NCBI RefSeq assembly: GCF_001418105.1
Contig: NZ_LIQI01000022.1
Span: forward strand, 186,001 to 250,000
Reading direction: 5' to 3'
Length of the DNA: 64,000 nucleotides
Source of the DNA: Lacinutrix himadriensis
GTDB lineage: Bacteria > Bacteroidota > Bacteroidia > Flavobacteriales > Flavobacteriaceae
Positions within the stretch are counted from its first letter, which is position 1. Every line of letters begins with the position of its first letter. Below are positions 36,676 to 47,112 of this stretch, in pieces. The position numbers and the translations under genes were made by a program. A model generated the notes under the pieces. The model ran no database searches and was not told the DNA's origin. It saw nothing but the letters and a program-made list of their open reading frames with translations.

Positions 36676-39600
36676 TTAATTACCAAAATTATATCTTAAT
36701 GTTAAACCAGATCTAATTGTTGTTTGTGGAAATGCTGTAGATATTGCATATTCTGAAAACGTGTAATCAAAATAGAAAATTCCGGTTAGGTTTTTACTAA
36801 ACGCATAATCTGCAGTAAACTTACCGCTCCATAGCGATTGACCAGAGGTTATTTGGTTGTTATCTAAATCTAAATACCTAATTATGGTTTTATTATCTCT
36901 AAAAGAAACATCTGCCTTCAAGTTTATATCACTAATTATTGTTTTGGTTGGTCCGGCAAGTTTAGATTTCATTCTTACATCTTTAATTCGATATCCTAAA
37001 CCAACTACGTATTCCTTACCTTGAATTTCTGTCATTAAATTATTATCGAAACTTAAGGATAGCATTCTATCTTTTTTCATTTCTAAAAGCACTTTTACGG
37101 CACTTTTTGATTCAAAATCTATACGAAATAACGGACTAAACATTTCTGTTAAGTTAATATTACTGTATAAGTTTTCATTTTTAAAATTTCCGTTTTGATC
37201 TAATGCATCAGATGGCTGACTAGCATAATCTACTGTTGCATCTGGAGCAGCATAATCTAAGTTTGTTCTAAACTGATTAATAGTATATGCAGAACGATAC
37301 CCATGCGATAAAGAGAAACGTTTAAATCGTTTTTTAAACCATTTTAGTTTCATAAAACCGGTGTACTTTAAATCCCAGTTAGGAATTGGTATATCTCTAA
37401 AAGCACTGGTTTTTGTTTTGCTTGCATCTTGACCTTGGTATGCAGATACAAACGAAGGTAATAATACCGCTTGACTAGATTTACTAAATCCTTCTGGGTA
37501 CCCATCTGCATCTCTATTAAAAGTTGCATTCCCATAAAACTTATTTGCTAATCTGTTTGCAATTACTAATCTATTGGTTCTAAAATTCTCGAAAGTCTTA
37601 GATTCGTTTTCATCACTTTTATTAAATGCTGTTTTAATTAAAGCAGTCGAAATAGTAAAGTTCCCATACGTGTTTGGTGTTTGGTGCACATATTCGTAAT
37701 CACTATTTACATTATAGTTTTCGGTTAAATTCTCGGCATATATTCTATTACCAACAATATCTAGTTTCAAATCGTTAAACGGCTCTACATTAATCGCGTA
37801 ATCAAATTGCTTGGAATGTGTTTCGGTATACTGCTGATTAAATTCTGGATACTGCGTTAACCATCCGTTTCTTGCCGCTAAATCTCTAATATCACGTTGA
37901 CTACCAAAAGTATAACCAACTGTAGGTTTTAATGTACCTGCAAATCCTGGTGATTGCTTATAACCTGGAAGATAGGTACCATTAGCTTCGTTATAATTTA
38001 ACTGAATACGCTTCACACTGGTTATTAAGCCTATTCCGAAGTTGGCTAGCTTTCCTGTTTTTTTAGCTTGTTTCGGTTTTTTTGCTTTACCGTCTTCTCC
38101 AGCTCCAGGAGGTGTTGCTCTTTGTGATTTACCTAAGTTACCTCTGGTTCTTTTTTGAGATATACCAATATATTTATACAGCTTTTTCATATCTAAAGAT
38201 GCATTAATATTGTGCTGACTTGCATTAGATATAGAGTTTCCTAAATCGTACGTTTGTCCGTCTAGCTCTAAATCCCCATATAAATCAGATCCTTTTTGCC
38301 ATTGAAATTCACCACCATAGGTATATGTAGCATCGATAAAGCTAAAGGTTGGTATTTTATTTATAGGTAATTGGTAGTTTACGCCAAGTTTTTGGTATAA
38401 TCTGTTAGGATCTCCAAAATCGAAAAAGCCATCCCAAACGTTTAATTCTGGATCTTGTCTTCCGTTTAACTCATCGTCAATATAATAGTTTCTTACAATT
38501 TTATCACTAGAAGAAGTAAAGTCTAAACTTAATGATTTTGTTAAATTGTAGTTTATTGTATATTGAAAATCATAGGTATAATTTCTTCTATATAATTCTT
38601 CTAAACCAATATTAGAACCTCCTAAATCTACGTCTCTAAATTTCTGTTTATTAAACTGTCTGTTAAAGTTAGAATTAACGGTAAAGCTTGATGGTAAAGG
38701 GTTAAAGTTAAAATCCTTTAACATTTTCCAGTATTTTCCAGTAAATAAAGAATCGTTCTTTTTAAATGGTTCTATAGATAGTGGTGTAAAACTATATGCA
38801 TACGTTGCTCCTGTTCGCACTTGTTGGTCTAGTGAGCGTTCTATTTCAAAATCACGATGTTCTACTTTGTTATAAGAATAACTTAATGTTAAGTTCTCTA
38901 CATCATAGAATTGTGGTTTTTTATCTGTAGTTCTATTTTTTCTTACACCAATAAAATTAATACTTTTTCTTTTCGTGTAGGTTTGAGATTGTTCTTTAAT
39001 AGTCTCTTTTTCGGCACTAGTTTCTGCCGCATCTATTCTTGTTTGCAGTTCAATATCTTCGTATAGTTGATCATATTTAGGAGTAATGCTTTCTTCCCCT
39101 TGACCATAATTAAACGGGATTTGAATTCCCCATTTCTTTGGTAACAATTGCCCTGCATTTACATTGGTAACTACATCATATTGTTGTACATCTTCTAGAC
39201 TACGCTCTTGAGGCCCTTGCTCTATTGAACCAAAACCAGAGGTACTATATCTACCTGTTGCGCTAATATTTGCAAAATCTGCAATATTTGCATCTGCACT
39301 TACCACAGTTGCCCAACCACCTTCGTTATCCATTTCTGCAAGACGAAGCTCATTAAACCAGATTTCACCACATTTATCTATATCACTAGCGTTTTTAACA
39401 CCAACCATTAAACTTCTTATGTCTCCAAAATTTGGATTACCAAATATTGCTACACGTTGTTGACCGACTACATATTCTGAAAATTCGGCAACAGGATTAT
39501 CACTTAATTTTCCATCTATAACATCATAGAACGTTGCTTCTGTTGCGCTAAAGTTATCTGAAATAGCTTTTGCTTTCATTTGTTGTAAAATGGCTAATTC

Positions 39601-42600
39601 AATATCTAATTCATTGGCATCTGGCCAAAGATCGGATCTAGATGTTCCTGTAGATACTACTAGAGGCACTTCAATTTGGTAATAGTTTTGAGAAAGGTCA
39701 TTACCCATTCTTATAAAACCAACTAATTCTCCATCGGACAAAGAAGAAAAAGCTTCTCCTGCTTCTGCATGCATAAACATTTTAAGTTGTTTATACTGCC
39801 TCATATCTACATTTATATTCTTGTAAACAGCCCTTGCATCTTCCGCTTCCAAATCGCAAACATTAACGACTAAGGATTGCTCATTTTGTCTAATTACGGT
39901 ATTGTTGTTATATAATTCTTCTGGATCTACTCCTGGAGGAGAATCATAATCTCCATCATTTTCTAAAGTACTAATTACACCAATACTAAAATTAGTATCA
40001 TCATCTGTAGGATCTATATCATCTAAATCTAAAGTTTGCGAGTATCTTCTCCATTCGCTACGTACTAAATCTAAAGAACCAAATCTAAAAAAAGTAGTCT
40101 CTGTAAAATCTTTCAAATACATACGTGCAAAACGCATAGAACGAATATCACCTCCTTCATCTGCTGTAGGTTCTGAAATTGGAACTCTAAATTGATACCA
40201 ATTTACGGTTTGTGATGTTCCGTTTGGCATATTTCTAGACGCTACTTTAGAATCTACAATTAACGGATTGCTATCCACATTTAATGTTGCACGAGTAATA
40301 TCTAACTCATATTCAAAATAACCATCAATGGTATTCATTGTGTTATCTCTATTAATATCTTCAACATCTGGTTGTGTAGAGCTTCCTCTGTTGGTATCAC
40401 TAAAGGTATCTGGTGAATTACCATCTACTCCATTATAACGTTTATATCTTTCAAAAACATCTCCATCTGTATTTAAAAAGTAAGAGTAGTTATCGTTTGA
40501 AGGATCATCTAATCCTCTATACGGACCATAAATAGCATCCAGTAAAGGGTCTGTAACATTTGGAGGAAGAACAGCTTCTTCACTATCATCAAATCCATCA
40601 TAACCAACATCTTGATTGGTACGTTCCTGCCCTGTGGTATCAAAGGCGTAAATTAAAGATTGATTTTGTGGTACAACGGTTCCCCAACTTGTACTTGTAG
40701 TTCCTATAGCAATATTACCATCTTGTGGCAAACCATTTTCATAGACTTTTCTACCATCTTTAATAATATCTTCTGAAATATTACCAAGGTTAAACACTAA
40801 TTTACCTCCAGGGTTGGTAGCATTTTCTTGAAAAGGATCTTGTAACCAAAACTCAATGTATTCTACATTTGCTTGTTCAAAATCTGTGGAAGTAAGTTGT
40901 CGTGAAATCCCTGCCCAAGAGTTTTCTGGTAAATCTAAATTTCCAGTTTCAGCACCTGGCTCAAAGTTATAAGGACCACGTTCTTCCGGATAGTAAGCCA
41001 AGTCTAAAGTAGTTAAAACGGTTGTTTGCCCTTGTGCGATATCTTGTACCGGAAAAAGCTCATTAATAAATACTCTTGAAGAATATAAACCAGACATGTC
41101 TTCGTCACTAATACCATCTGGTCTTCTGCTACTATAAAAAATTGGATCTACATGATACCAGTTTAACATTGCTCTACCAAAACCATTTTGAATAACATTA
41201 TCTTCCGACGAACCTGGTGATGCTAATCCTTTTGGTCTACTTGATAAGTACCAAGAACTAGCCGACTTTAAATCTATGGCACTTTGCGAACCTTCAAAAT
41301 CATCTATATAAGAAGTTGCTTCTCCGTCAAAATCTGTTCCGCTAGGCGATCCTGGTTTTAAGGCTGCAATTTCTCCTCTTATGGAAAAATTAGAAGGTGC
41401 ATCGGTATCAATATTTGGTAGTTTATTTACTAATCTTGTTAAAAATGGAACTTCTGTAGAGTAGTTTGCATTTAAACCATATATTTTATTATTAATTGGC
41501 TCACTGTTATAATTCGCTTTTTGCGTTACAGGTCTTTCTTTTAGTCCTATGTACGTTGCACCTATCACAAAGTTCTCGTTAAACTTATGCTCTACATTCA
41601 ATCCGAAAAAACGCTTGGAAGTTTGTCCGAATATAGAGTTATTCTCTGTAGATACTTGAATTGGTGTGTTGGATGCTTTTAGCGCTTCGTCTAAAATTTG
41701 CACGGTACCTAATTGATAGTTTACGGTATAATCGATACCTTCTACTAAAACACGTCCTCCAGCTGTAACAACCACAGAACCTCTTGGTACATTAAACGCA
41801 CCAATGGAAATACCTCCTCCACTACCAGAAGATGTATACCGACCTTTAATTTGGAATTTATTTTTTTCTACTTCCTCTAGAGCAGCAGTTTTTGTTTCTT
41901 TATATAGGATATCATATACAAATTTTTCGTGATTCGGATTTGTATATGTATTAGATTGATAGTCTGCTTCATTATTTGAAGGGTTGCCATCATTATCTAA
42001 AACATCAAATAAATAACGTCCAAATGGTTCTACTTTTGTAAATACAATTTTTCCGTTTTGCGGAATTACCGTAATCCCAGAAACAAAATCGAAGAAACCA
42101 TCTCCTCCAACTTGTGGATCATTATTATAGTTTAATTTATCTAAATGAAACAAACGTATTAATGGTGTTTCAGTTATTTCAGAATCATCTGTAGTTACCG
42201 TTGTATTGGCATCAAAAGTTGGAAATGGAACAGTAGTTCCATCTGCTAAAGTAACTGGCGTAATAAAGTTTACTGGAGAACCTTCGTTATAAAATATATT
42301 TAATTTAAAATCTTCTTGACTTAATTGATACGCTCCTGTATCATAAACGTTTTTCATCATTAAATCCCAAATTGGTTGGGAAGTAGATGTAATTGGACTT
42401 TTTATTAATTTTAAAACTAAGTTGTTATTAGTAACGGATGTAACGTTTCCGTCTACATCTGTAGTAACTCCAGTTGCGTCTACACCATCATTTGCAAATT
42501 CACCAACTTGGTATACTACTCCTGCCACGGTAAATTGAAAGGCAACGGCTAATACTTCATCATTATTTAAACGTTGGTTCAAAGAAATATAACCTAACTG

Positions 42601-43920
42601 TGTATTTAATACATACTCTTGACCTTCTTCTAACTTTCTTGCGTTTTCTAGTTTTGCATAATCTGCTCCTTCGGAAACACCGGTAACAGTAATACCATTT
42701 TGTACGGTAGCAATGTCTCTAATTAGATCATTAAGTTGTGATCCTCCTCCTCCAATGTTTGTTGGATCGAAAGCATTATTATCATTATCTGGATATGCAT
42801 TTGGATTGGGATCTACTACGTTTACGGCAGACCCTATATTATTTGGGTTGGATTCCCCTAAATCTTGTAATGCAACAATATTTCTTACGTTTTCTGTTCT
42901 GTTACTTCTATTAGTAACCCAAGCTTCTATTCTAGTAATTTGTACTTGAGAGTTTATAAAAGGATAGTTATTTAAGGCATTATCATAATTATCTCTAAAA
43001 TAATGCGCTAAAAAGAAGTGTCTATTTTCATCATAGTCTCTAGCAAAAAAGTCAAACTCTTCTAATGTTCCTCCTCCTTGTGCAACTACGGTTTTGGTAT
43101 CTGATTTTTGTTCAGAATAAACAGCTGTAATAGTCGTTTTACCAAATTGCAATTGTGTTTTTACACCAAATAAACTTTGCGCTCCCGTAATTAAAGAACT
43201 ATTAAGTGGCATACTTACGTTACCAACTTCTATTTTTTGAATGATATCATCTTCGGTTGGTGTGTATTCCAACTTTACAAGGTTTTGAAAATCGAAAGTA
43301 GATTCTGTATCATAGTTTGCTGTTACTTGCAAACGCGTACCCACTTTACCTAATAAACTTAAGCTAATACGTTGGTCAAAATCGAAAGTAAAATTACTAC
43401 GATTTCGAGGAGAAAAGGAAGGATTATCTTGTTTAGTGAATAGCACTCCTAAATCCATTTCTACAGATCCTTGCGGTACTACTTCAATGGTGTTACTTCC
43501 AAAAATGGTTTCAAAAAGTCCGGAGTTTACATAAAATTCTGGTAGTAGGTTTTTTTGTTCTTCTTCACTTCCTTCTTTTTTACCATCGAAAGCATCTATT
43601 TTTTGTTTGTAGTAGCTTCTTTGATTCTCTTTTGCAACTAGACTTTGAAATTCTTTTGGCGTTAAAATTACCGGATAGTTAATATTAAATGTTCCTACAG
43701 ATTCTGTATAAATATATCTATCTGTGACAGGATCATAGGTGTATTGCGAAACAATACTGGTAGGATTAGGCATTTGCAAATTACCCAAACTGTACCCTGT
43801 ACTTGTAGAATCTTGTGGTGTTGGTTCTTGCGACCAAGCTACAAAAGACAATAAAATTGCAGCTATAGTAAAAAGTTGCGTTTTAATTTCGATTGCGGAC
43901 TTATAGTTAGTTGTATTCAA
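36676..43920 (-). CDS. sprA: Cell surface protein SprA (T9SS outer-membrane translocon)
   Basis: A very large (2414 aa) beta-barrel that forms the protein-conducting pore of the type IX secretion system and is needed for gliding. A signal peptide ends near residue 30 (FVAWSQ). The body contains repeated aromatic-rich strands typical of the 36-strand SprA barrel, with FSIRGEIAALKPGSP and SYIDDFEGSQSAIDLKSA segments in the middle and a C-terminal LRYNFGN. The frame has no ATG upstream of the signal and begins at TTG 43920, six bases after ruvA. The frame is intact over 7.2 kb. Confidence 0.96.
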   Translation of the reverse strand: MNTTNYKSAIEIKTQLFTIAAILLSFVAWSQEPTPQDSTSTGYSLGNLQMPNPTSIVSQYTYDPVTDRYIYTESVGTFNINYPVILTPKEFQSLVAKENQRSYYKQKIDAFDGKKEGSEEEQKNLLPEFYVNSGLFETIFGSNTIEVVPQGSVEMDLGVLFTKQDNPSFSPRNRSNFTFDFDQRISLSLLGKVGTRLQVTANYDTESTFDFQNLVKLEYTPTEDDIIQKIEVGNVSMPLNSSLITGAQSLFGVKTQLQFGKTTITAVYSEQKSDTKTVVAQGGGTLEEFDFFARDYDENRHFFLAHYFRDNYDNALNNYPFINSQVQITRIEAWVTNRSNRTENVRNIVALQDLGESNPNNIGSAVNVVDPNPNAYPDNDNNAFDPTNIGGGGSQLNDLIRDIATVQNGITVTGVSEGADYAKLENARKLEEGQEYVLNTQLGYISLNQRLNNDEVLAVAFQFTVAGVVYQVGEFANDGVDATGVTTDVDGNVTSVTNNNLVLKLIKSPITSTSQPIWDLMMKNVYDTGAYQLSQEDFKLNIFYNEGSPVNFITPVTLADGTTVPFPTFDANTTVTTDDSEITETPLIRLFHLDKLNYNNDPQVGGDGFFDFVSGITVIPQNGKIVFTKVEPFGRYLFDVLDNDGNPSNNEADYQSNTYTNPNHEKFVYDILYKETKTAALEEVEKNKFQIKGRYTSSGSGGGISIGAFNVPRGSVVVTAGGRVLVEGIDYTVNYQLGTVQILDEALKASNTPIQVSTENNSIFGQTSKRFFGLNVEHKFNENFVIGATYIGLKERPVTQKANYNSEPINNKIYGLNANYSTEVPFLTRLVNKLPNIDTDAPSNFSIRGEIAALKPGSPSGTDFDGEATSYIDDFEGSQSAIDLKSASSWYLSSRPKGLASPGSSEDNVIQNGFGRAMLNWYHVDPIFYSSRRPDGISDEDMSGLYSSRVFINELFPVQDIAQGQTTVLTTLDLAYYPEERGPYNFEPGAETGNLDLPENSWAGISRQLTSTDFEQANVEYIEFWLQDPFQENATNPGGKLVFNLGNISEDIIKDGRKVYENGLPQDGNIAIGTTSTSWGTVVPQNQSLIYAFDTTGQERTNQDVGYDGFDDSEEAVLPPNVTDPLLDAIYGPYRGLDDPSNDNYSYFLNTDGDVFERYKRYNGVDGNSPDTFSDTNRGSSTQPDVEDINRDNTMNTIDGYFEYELDITRATLNVDSNPLIVDSKVASRNMPNGTSQTVNWYQFRVPISEPTADEGGDIRSMRFARMYLKDFTETTFFRFGSLDLVRSEWRRYSQTLDLDDIDPTDDDTNFSIGVISTLENDGDYDSPPGVDPEELYNNNTVIRQNEQSLVVNVCDLEAEDARAVYKNINVDMRQYKQLKMFMHAEAGEAFSSLSDGELVGFIRMGNDLSQNYYQIEVPLVVSTGTSRSDLWPDANELDIELAILQQMKAKAISDNFSATEATFYDVIDGKLSDNPVAEFSEYVVGQQRVAIFGNPNFGDIRSLMVGVKNASDIDKCGEIWFNELRLAEMDNEGGWATVVSADANIADFANISATGRYSTSGFGSIEQGPQERSLEDVQQYDVVTNVNAGQLLPKKWGIQIPFNYGQGEESITPKYDQLYEDIELQTRIDAAETSAEKETIKEQSQTYTKRKSINFIGVRKNRTTDKKPQFYDVENLTLSYSYNKVEHRDFEIERSLDQQVRTGATYAYSFTPLSIEPFKKNDSLFTGKYWKMLKDFNFNPLPSSFTVNSNFNRQFNKQKFRDVDLGGSNIGLEELYRRNYTYDFQYTINYNLTKSLSLDFTSSSDKIVRNYYIDDELNGRQDPELNVWDGFFDFGDPNRLYQKLGVNYQLPINKIPTFSFIDATYTYGGEFQWQKGSDLYGDLELDGQTYDLGNSISNASQHNINASLDMKKLYKYIGISQKRTRGNLGKSQRATPPGAGEDGKAKKPKQAKKTGKLANFGIGLITSVKRIQLNYNEANGTYLPGYKQSPGFAGTLKPTVGYTFGSQRDIRDLAARNGWLTQYPEFNQQYTETHSKQFDYAINVEPFNDLKLDIVGNRIYAENLTENYNVNSDYEYVHQTPNTYGNFTISTALIKTAFNKSDENESKTFENFRTNRLVIANRLANKFYGNATFNRDADGYPEGFSKSSQAVLLPSFVSAYQGQDASKTKTSAFRDIPIPNWDLKYTGFMKLKWFKKRFKRFSLSHGYRSAYTINQFRTNLDYAAPDATVDYASQPSDALDQNGNFKNENLYSNINLTEMFSPLFRIDFESKSAVKVLLEMKKDRMLSLSFDNNLMTEIQGKEYVVGLGYRIKDVRMKSKLAGPTKTIISDINLKADVSFRDNKTIIRYLDLDNNQITSGQSLWSGKFTADYAFSKNLTGIFYFDYTFSEYAISTAFPQTTIRSGLTLRYNFGN

Positions 43921-43926
43921 ATCTTA

Positions 43927-44508
43927 TTATAAATTTTTTAAAGCTTGTTTTATAATTACTTCTACGGTAGCATCTGGTTGAATAGCAATAACTTTATCCA
44001 CCACACGCTCTGCCTGCTTTTTATTAAAACCAAGAACTTCTAAAGCAGATAACGCTTCATCTTTACTTGTATTGTTTTGAGATACTGAAACTTCATCAAT
44101 ATCATAAATCTTTAAAACCTTGTCTTTTAAATCTAATATAACACGTTGTGCTGTTTTTGCTCCAATTCCTTTTATAGATTGAATTAAAGCTACATCACCA
44201 ATTGCTATTCCTTCTCTAACTTGTTTTGGTGTTAATGAAGAAAGCATGGTACGCGCAATACTTGCTCCAATACCACTTACAGAAATTAGTAGTTTAAACA
44301 TTTCTCTTTCTGCTAATGAAGAAAACCCAAATAATGTATGCGAATCTTCTTTAACTTGAAGATGCGTATACAATTTTAGGTTTTCTTGATCTGGAATTTG
44401 AGAATATGTATGTAACGAAATGTTAAGCATATAACCTACACCATTGCAGTCTATAACAACGTCTGTTGGATTTTTCTCTACTAATTTTCCTTGTATGTGT
44501 GTAATCAT
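43927..44508 (-). CDS. ruvA: Holliday junction branch migration protein RuvA
   Basis: RuvA binds four-way DNA junctions and recruits RuvB. The 193-aa protein has an OB-fold domain (1-62, MITHIQGKLVEKNPTDVVIDCNGVGY), two HhH motifs (LISVSGIGASIARTML and LIQSIKGIGAKTAQRVILDL), and the C-terminal UBA-like RuvB-binding domain (EALSALEVLGFNKKQAERVV). It is six bases upstream of sprA, an order conserved in Flavobacteria. Its partner ruvB is 12 kb away at 55878. Confidence 0.96.
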   Translation of the reverse strand: MITHIQGKLVEKNPTDVVIDCNGVGYMLNISLHTYSQIPDQENLKLYTHLQVKEDSHTLFGFSSLAEREMFKLLISVSGIGASIARTMLSSLTPKQVREGIAIGDVALIQSIKGIGAKTAQRVILDLKDKVLKIYDIDEVSVSQNNTSKDEALSALEVLGFNKKQAERVVDKVIAIQPDATVEVIIKQALKNL

Positions 44509-44609
44509 GTAAAAGTTCGCATTAAACTCTCAAATGTAATAAAATTATTGTGCATTACCATTGTGATATGTTAAATCACAATAAAATGTTAATTTAATCG
44601 GTAAAATAC

Positions 44610-46916
44610 TTACATGTTACTTAACTTTTTCTTCTGTTTTAATTCCCATTTTTCTTTTTCTTGCGCATCAATAACAGCAATTGCGGTCATGTTTACAATT
44701 TCGTCTACACTTGCTCCAAGTTGAAGAATATGAACAGGCTTGCGCATTCCCATCATAATTGGCCCGATAGAATCTGCTTTATTAAGTACTTTTAATAATT
44801 TGTAAGTAATATTTGCGGCATCTAGATTAGGAAAAATCAACGTATTTACTTTTTTTCCAGCTAATTTAGAAAACGGGAATACTTCTTTTATCTTTTCGCT
44901 ATTTAAGGCAAAATCGGTTTGCAATTCACCATCTACAGCCATATCTGGATATGCTTTATGAAGTATAGCAACTGCATCCCTTACTTTGGAAGCTTTCTCA
45001 TTTGTGGAAGAGCCAAAGTTAGAATAACTAGTCAATGCCATCACAGGATCCATACCAAACATTTTTACAGTTCTAGCGGTCATTTGCGTTATAATAGCTA
45101 AATCTTTAGCAGTTGGATCAATATTAATTGCGGTATCACTTAAAAACAAAGGTCCGCGTTTAGTCATCATTAAATTGGTAGTAGCAACACGCGTTGTTCC
45201 GTGTGCCATTCCAATAAGTTCTAACATTGGTTTTACTACCGAAGGATAACTTCTAGAATAACCAGAAATAAGTGCATCTGCATCGCCTTCATTCACCATC
45301 ATCGCTGCAAAATAATTACGCTCACGCATTATTTTTTGCGCAGAATACAATGTGATTCCTCTACGTTTACGTTGTTGCCAATAGGCATCTGCATATCTGT
45401 TTTTACGTTCTAATTCTTCATCCGATTTAGGATCGATAATTAGCACATCTGCATCAAACTCTATTTCTTCTTTTAGTCTTTCAATTTCATCTCTTCTTCC
45501 TAAAAGAATTGGATGTGCAATCCCTTCTTCATATACAATTTGTGCCGCTTTTAAAACATCTAATTGATCTGCTTCAGCAAATACTACACGCTTTGGGTTT
45601 GTTTTGGCTCTATTTAATAAAAGCCTAACTATTTTATTATCACTACCAAGGCGTTCTAATAATTCGTCTTCATATTTTTGCCAATCTTCTATTGGTTCTT
45701 TTGCTATACCACTTTCCATAGCTGCTTTTGCTACAGCTGGTGGAACCGTTGTTATTAAACGAGGATCAAAAGGTTTTGGAATGATATACTCTTTACTGAA
45801 TGTTAATCTAGTTTCGCCATACGCAATGTTTACTTGCTCTGGAACTGCTTCTTTTGCTAATTCTGCCAACGCTTTAACTGCTGCCATTTTCATAGCTTCG
45901 TTAATTGCAGTAGCACGAACATCTAAAGCACCTCTAAAAATAAATGGGAATCCTAATACATTATTTACTTGATTAGGATGGTCACTTCTACCAGTTGCCA
46001 TAATAATATCATCTCTAGTATCTATGGCTAGTTGATAGCTTATTTCTGGATCTGGATTAGCCATTGCAAAAACTATTGGGTTTTTGGCCATGACTTTTAA
46101 CATGTTTGGTGTTAGCACATCTGCTCTAGACAAACCAATAAACACATCTGCATCTTGCATGGCTTGGTCTAGTGTATCTATTTTTCTATGGGTTGCAAAT
46201 TCTGCTTTTTCAGCGGAAAGATTTCCTCTATCCTCACGAATCACACCTTTACTATCTAGCATGACAATATTTTCACGTTTTGCACCAAAGGCTTGGTATA
46301 GCCTAGTACACGAGATTGCTGCTGGTCCTGCGCCACTAACTACTATTGTAGCTTCTTCAATTTTCTTTTCGGAAAGTTCTAAAGCATTTAATAATGCTGC
46401 TGCAGAAATAATTGCTGTACCATGTTGATCATCATGCATTACAGGAATATCCAACTCCTCTTTTAATCGTTTTTCAATTTCGAAAGCTTCTGGAGCTTTT
46501 ATATCTTCTAGGTTAATTCCTCCAAAAGTTGGTGCTATATTTTTAACTGTAGCAATAAATTCTTCTACGTTTTCGGTATCTACTTCAATATCAAAAACAT
46601 CTATTCCTGCAAATATTTTAAACAGAAGTCCTTTTCCTTCCATTACTGGTTTGGATGCTAACGGACCAATATTACCTAAACCTAAAACTGCTGTTCCGTT
46701 AGATATAACTGCTACGAGATTTCCTTTTGCGGTGTACTTATAAGCGTTTTCTTTATCTTTTTCTATTTCTAAGCAAGGCTCTGCTACACCTGGCGAATAT
46801 GCTAAAGACAAGTCTCTTTGTGTTGCATATTTTTTTGTAGGTACTACTTCTATCTTTCCTGGAGTTGGCTTTGCGTGATATACTAAAGCTTCTCTTCGTT
46901 TGCTTTGTTTACTCAT
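44610..46916 (-). CDS. maeB: NADP-dependent malic enzyme fused to a phosphotransacetylase-like domain
   Basis: A 768-aa enzyme that oxidatively decarboxylates malate to pyruvate with NADP. The malic N-terminal domain (about 20-155) contains LAYSPGVAEPCLEI and VAVISNGTAVLGLGNIG. The NAD(P)-binding domain (about 165-405) has VVSGAGPAAISC. The C-terminal PTA/PTB-like domain (about 430-765, with EGDADALISGYSRSYPSVVKP) is regulatory and typically not active. The length is normal for the MaeB class. It is upstream of ruvA-sprA. Confidence 0.96.
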   Translation of the reverse strand: MSKQSKRREALVYHAKPTPGKIEVVPTKKYATQRDLSLAYSPGVAEPCLEIEKDKENAYKYTAKGNLVAVISNGTAVLGLGNIGPLASKPVMEGKGLLFKIFAGIDVFDIEVDTENVEEFIATVKNIAPTFGGINLEDIKAPEAFEIEKRLKEELDIPVMHDDQHGTAIISAAALLNALELSEKKIEEATIVVSGAGPAAISCTRLYQAFGAKRENIVMLDSKGVIREDRGNLSAEKAEFATHRKIDTLDQAMQDADVFIGLSRADVLTPNMLKVMAKNPIVFAMANPDPEISYQLAIDTRDDIIMATGRSDHPNQVNNVLGFPFIFRGALDVRATAINEAMKMAAVKALAELAKEAVPEQVNIAYGETRLTFSKEYIIPKPFDPRLITTVPPAVAKAAMESGIAKEPIEDWQKYEDELLERLGSDNKIVRLLLNRAKTNPKRVVFAEADQLDVLKAAQIVYEEGIAHPILLGRRDEIERLKEEIEFDADVLIIDPKSDEELERKNRYADAYWQQRKRRGITLYSAQKIMRERNYFAAMMVNEGDADALISGYSRSYPSVVKPMLELIGMAHGTTRVATTNLMMTKRGPLFLSDTAINIDPTAKDLAIITQMTARTVKMFGMDPVMALTSYSNFGSSTNEKASKVRDAVAILHKAYPDMAVDGELQTDFALNSEKIKEVFPFSKLAGKKVNTLIFPNLDAANITYKLLKVLNKADSIGPIMMGMRKPVHILQLGASVDEIVNMTAIAVIDAQEKEKWELKQKKKLSNM

Positions 46917-47055
46917 AATTATTATTAATTTATGGAACTAGCAAATATAAACTATTAGAAGAACAGAGCATAGAAAAAAGCAAATTGAAATAGCTTAATA
47001 ATTGCTGTGAATAATTCTATTTTCTGAAGTAAACAAAACCTCTTAAAAACAAAAA

Positions 47056-47086
47056 GCCTTAGTAATCACAAGAGGATTACTAAGAC
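47056..47086 (-). terminator. Terminator after the 301-aa lipoprotein gene
   Basis: A 10-bp stem (47058-47067 with 47075-47084, CTTAGTAATC/GATTACTAAG) followed on the minus strand by T-rich sequence. Confidence 0.75.
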
Positions 47087-47112
47087 TTTTATTATACTAT
47101 TCGTTATTAAAA

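Noticed and set aside
36676-43920. Possible adhesin or non-ribosomal megaprotein
   Set aside because: The signal peptide, barrel-strand pattern, mid-protein SprA segments and gene order ruvA-sprA-gcvH all fit SprA.
45604-46428. Long plus-strand frames of 122 and 114 aa
   Set aside because: They lie wholly within maeB on the opposite strand, and the malic enzyme has full family motifs.
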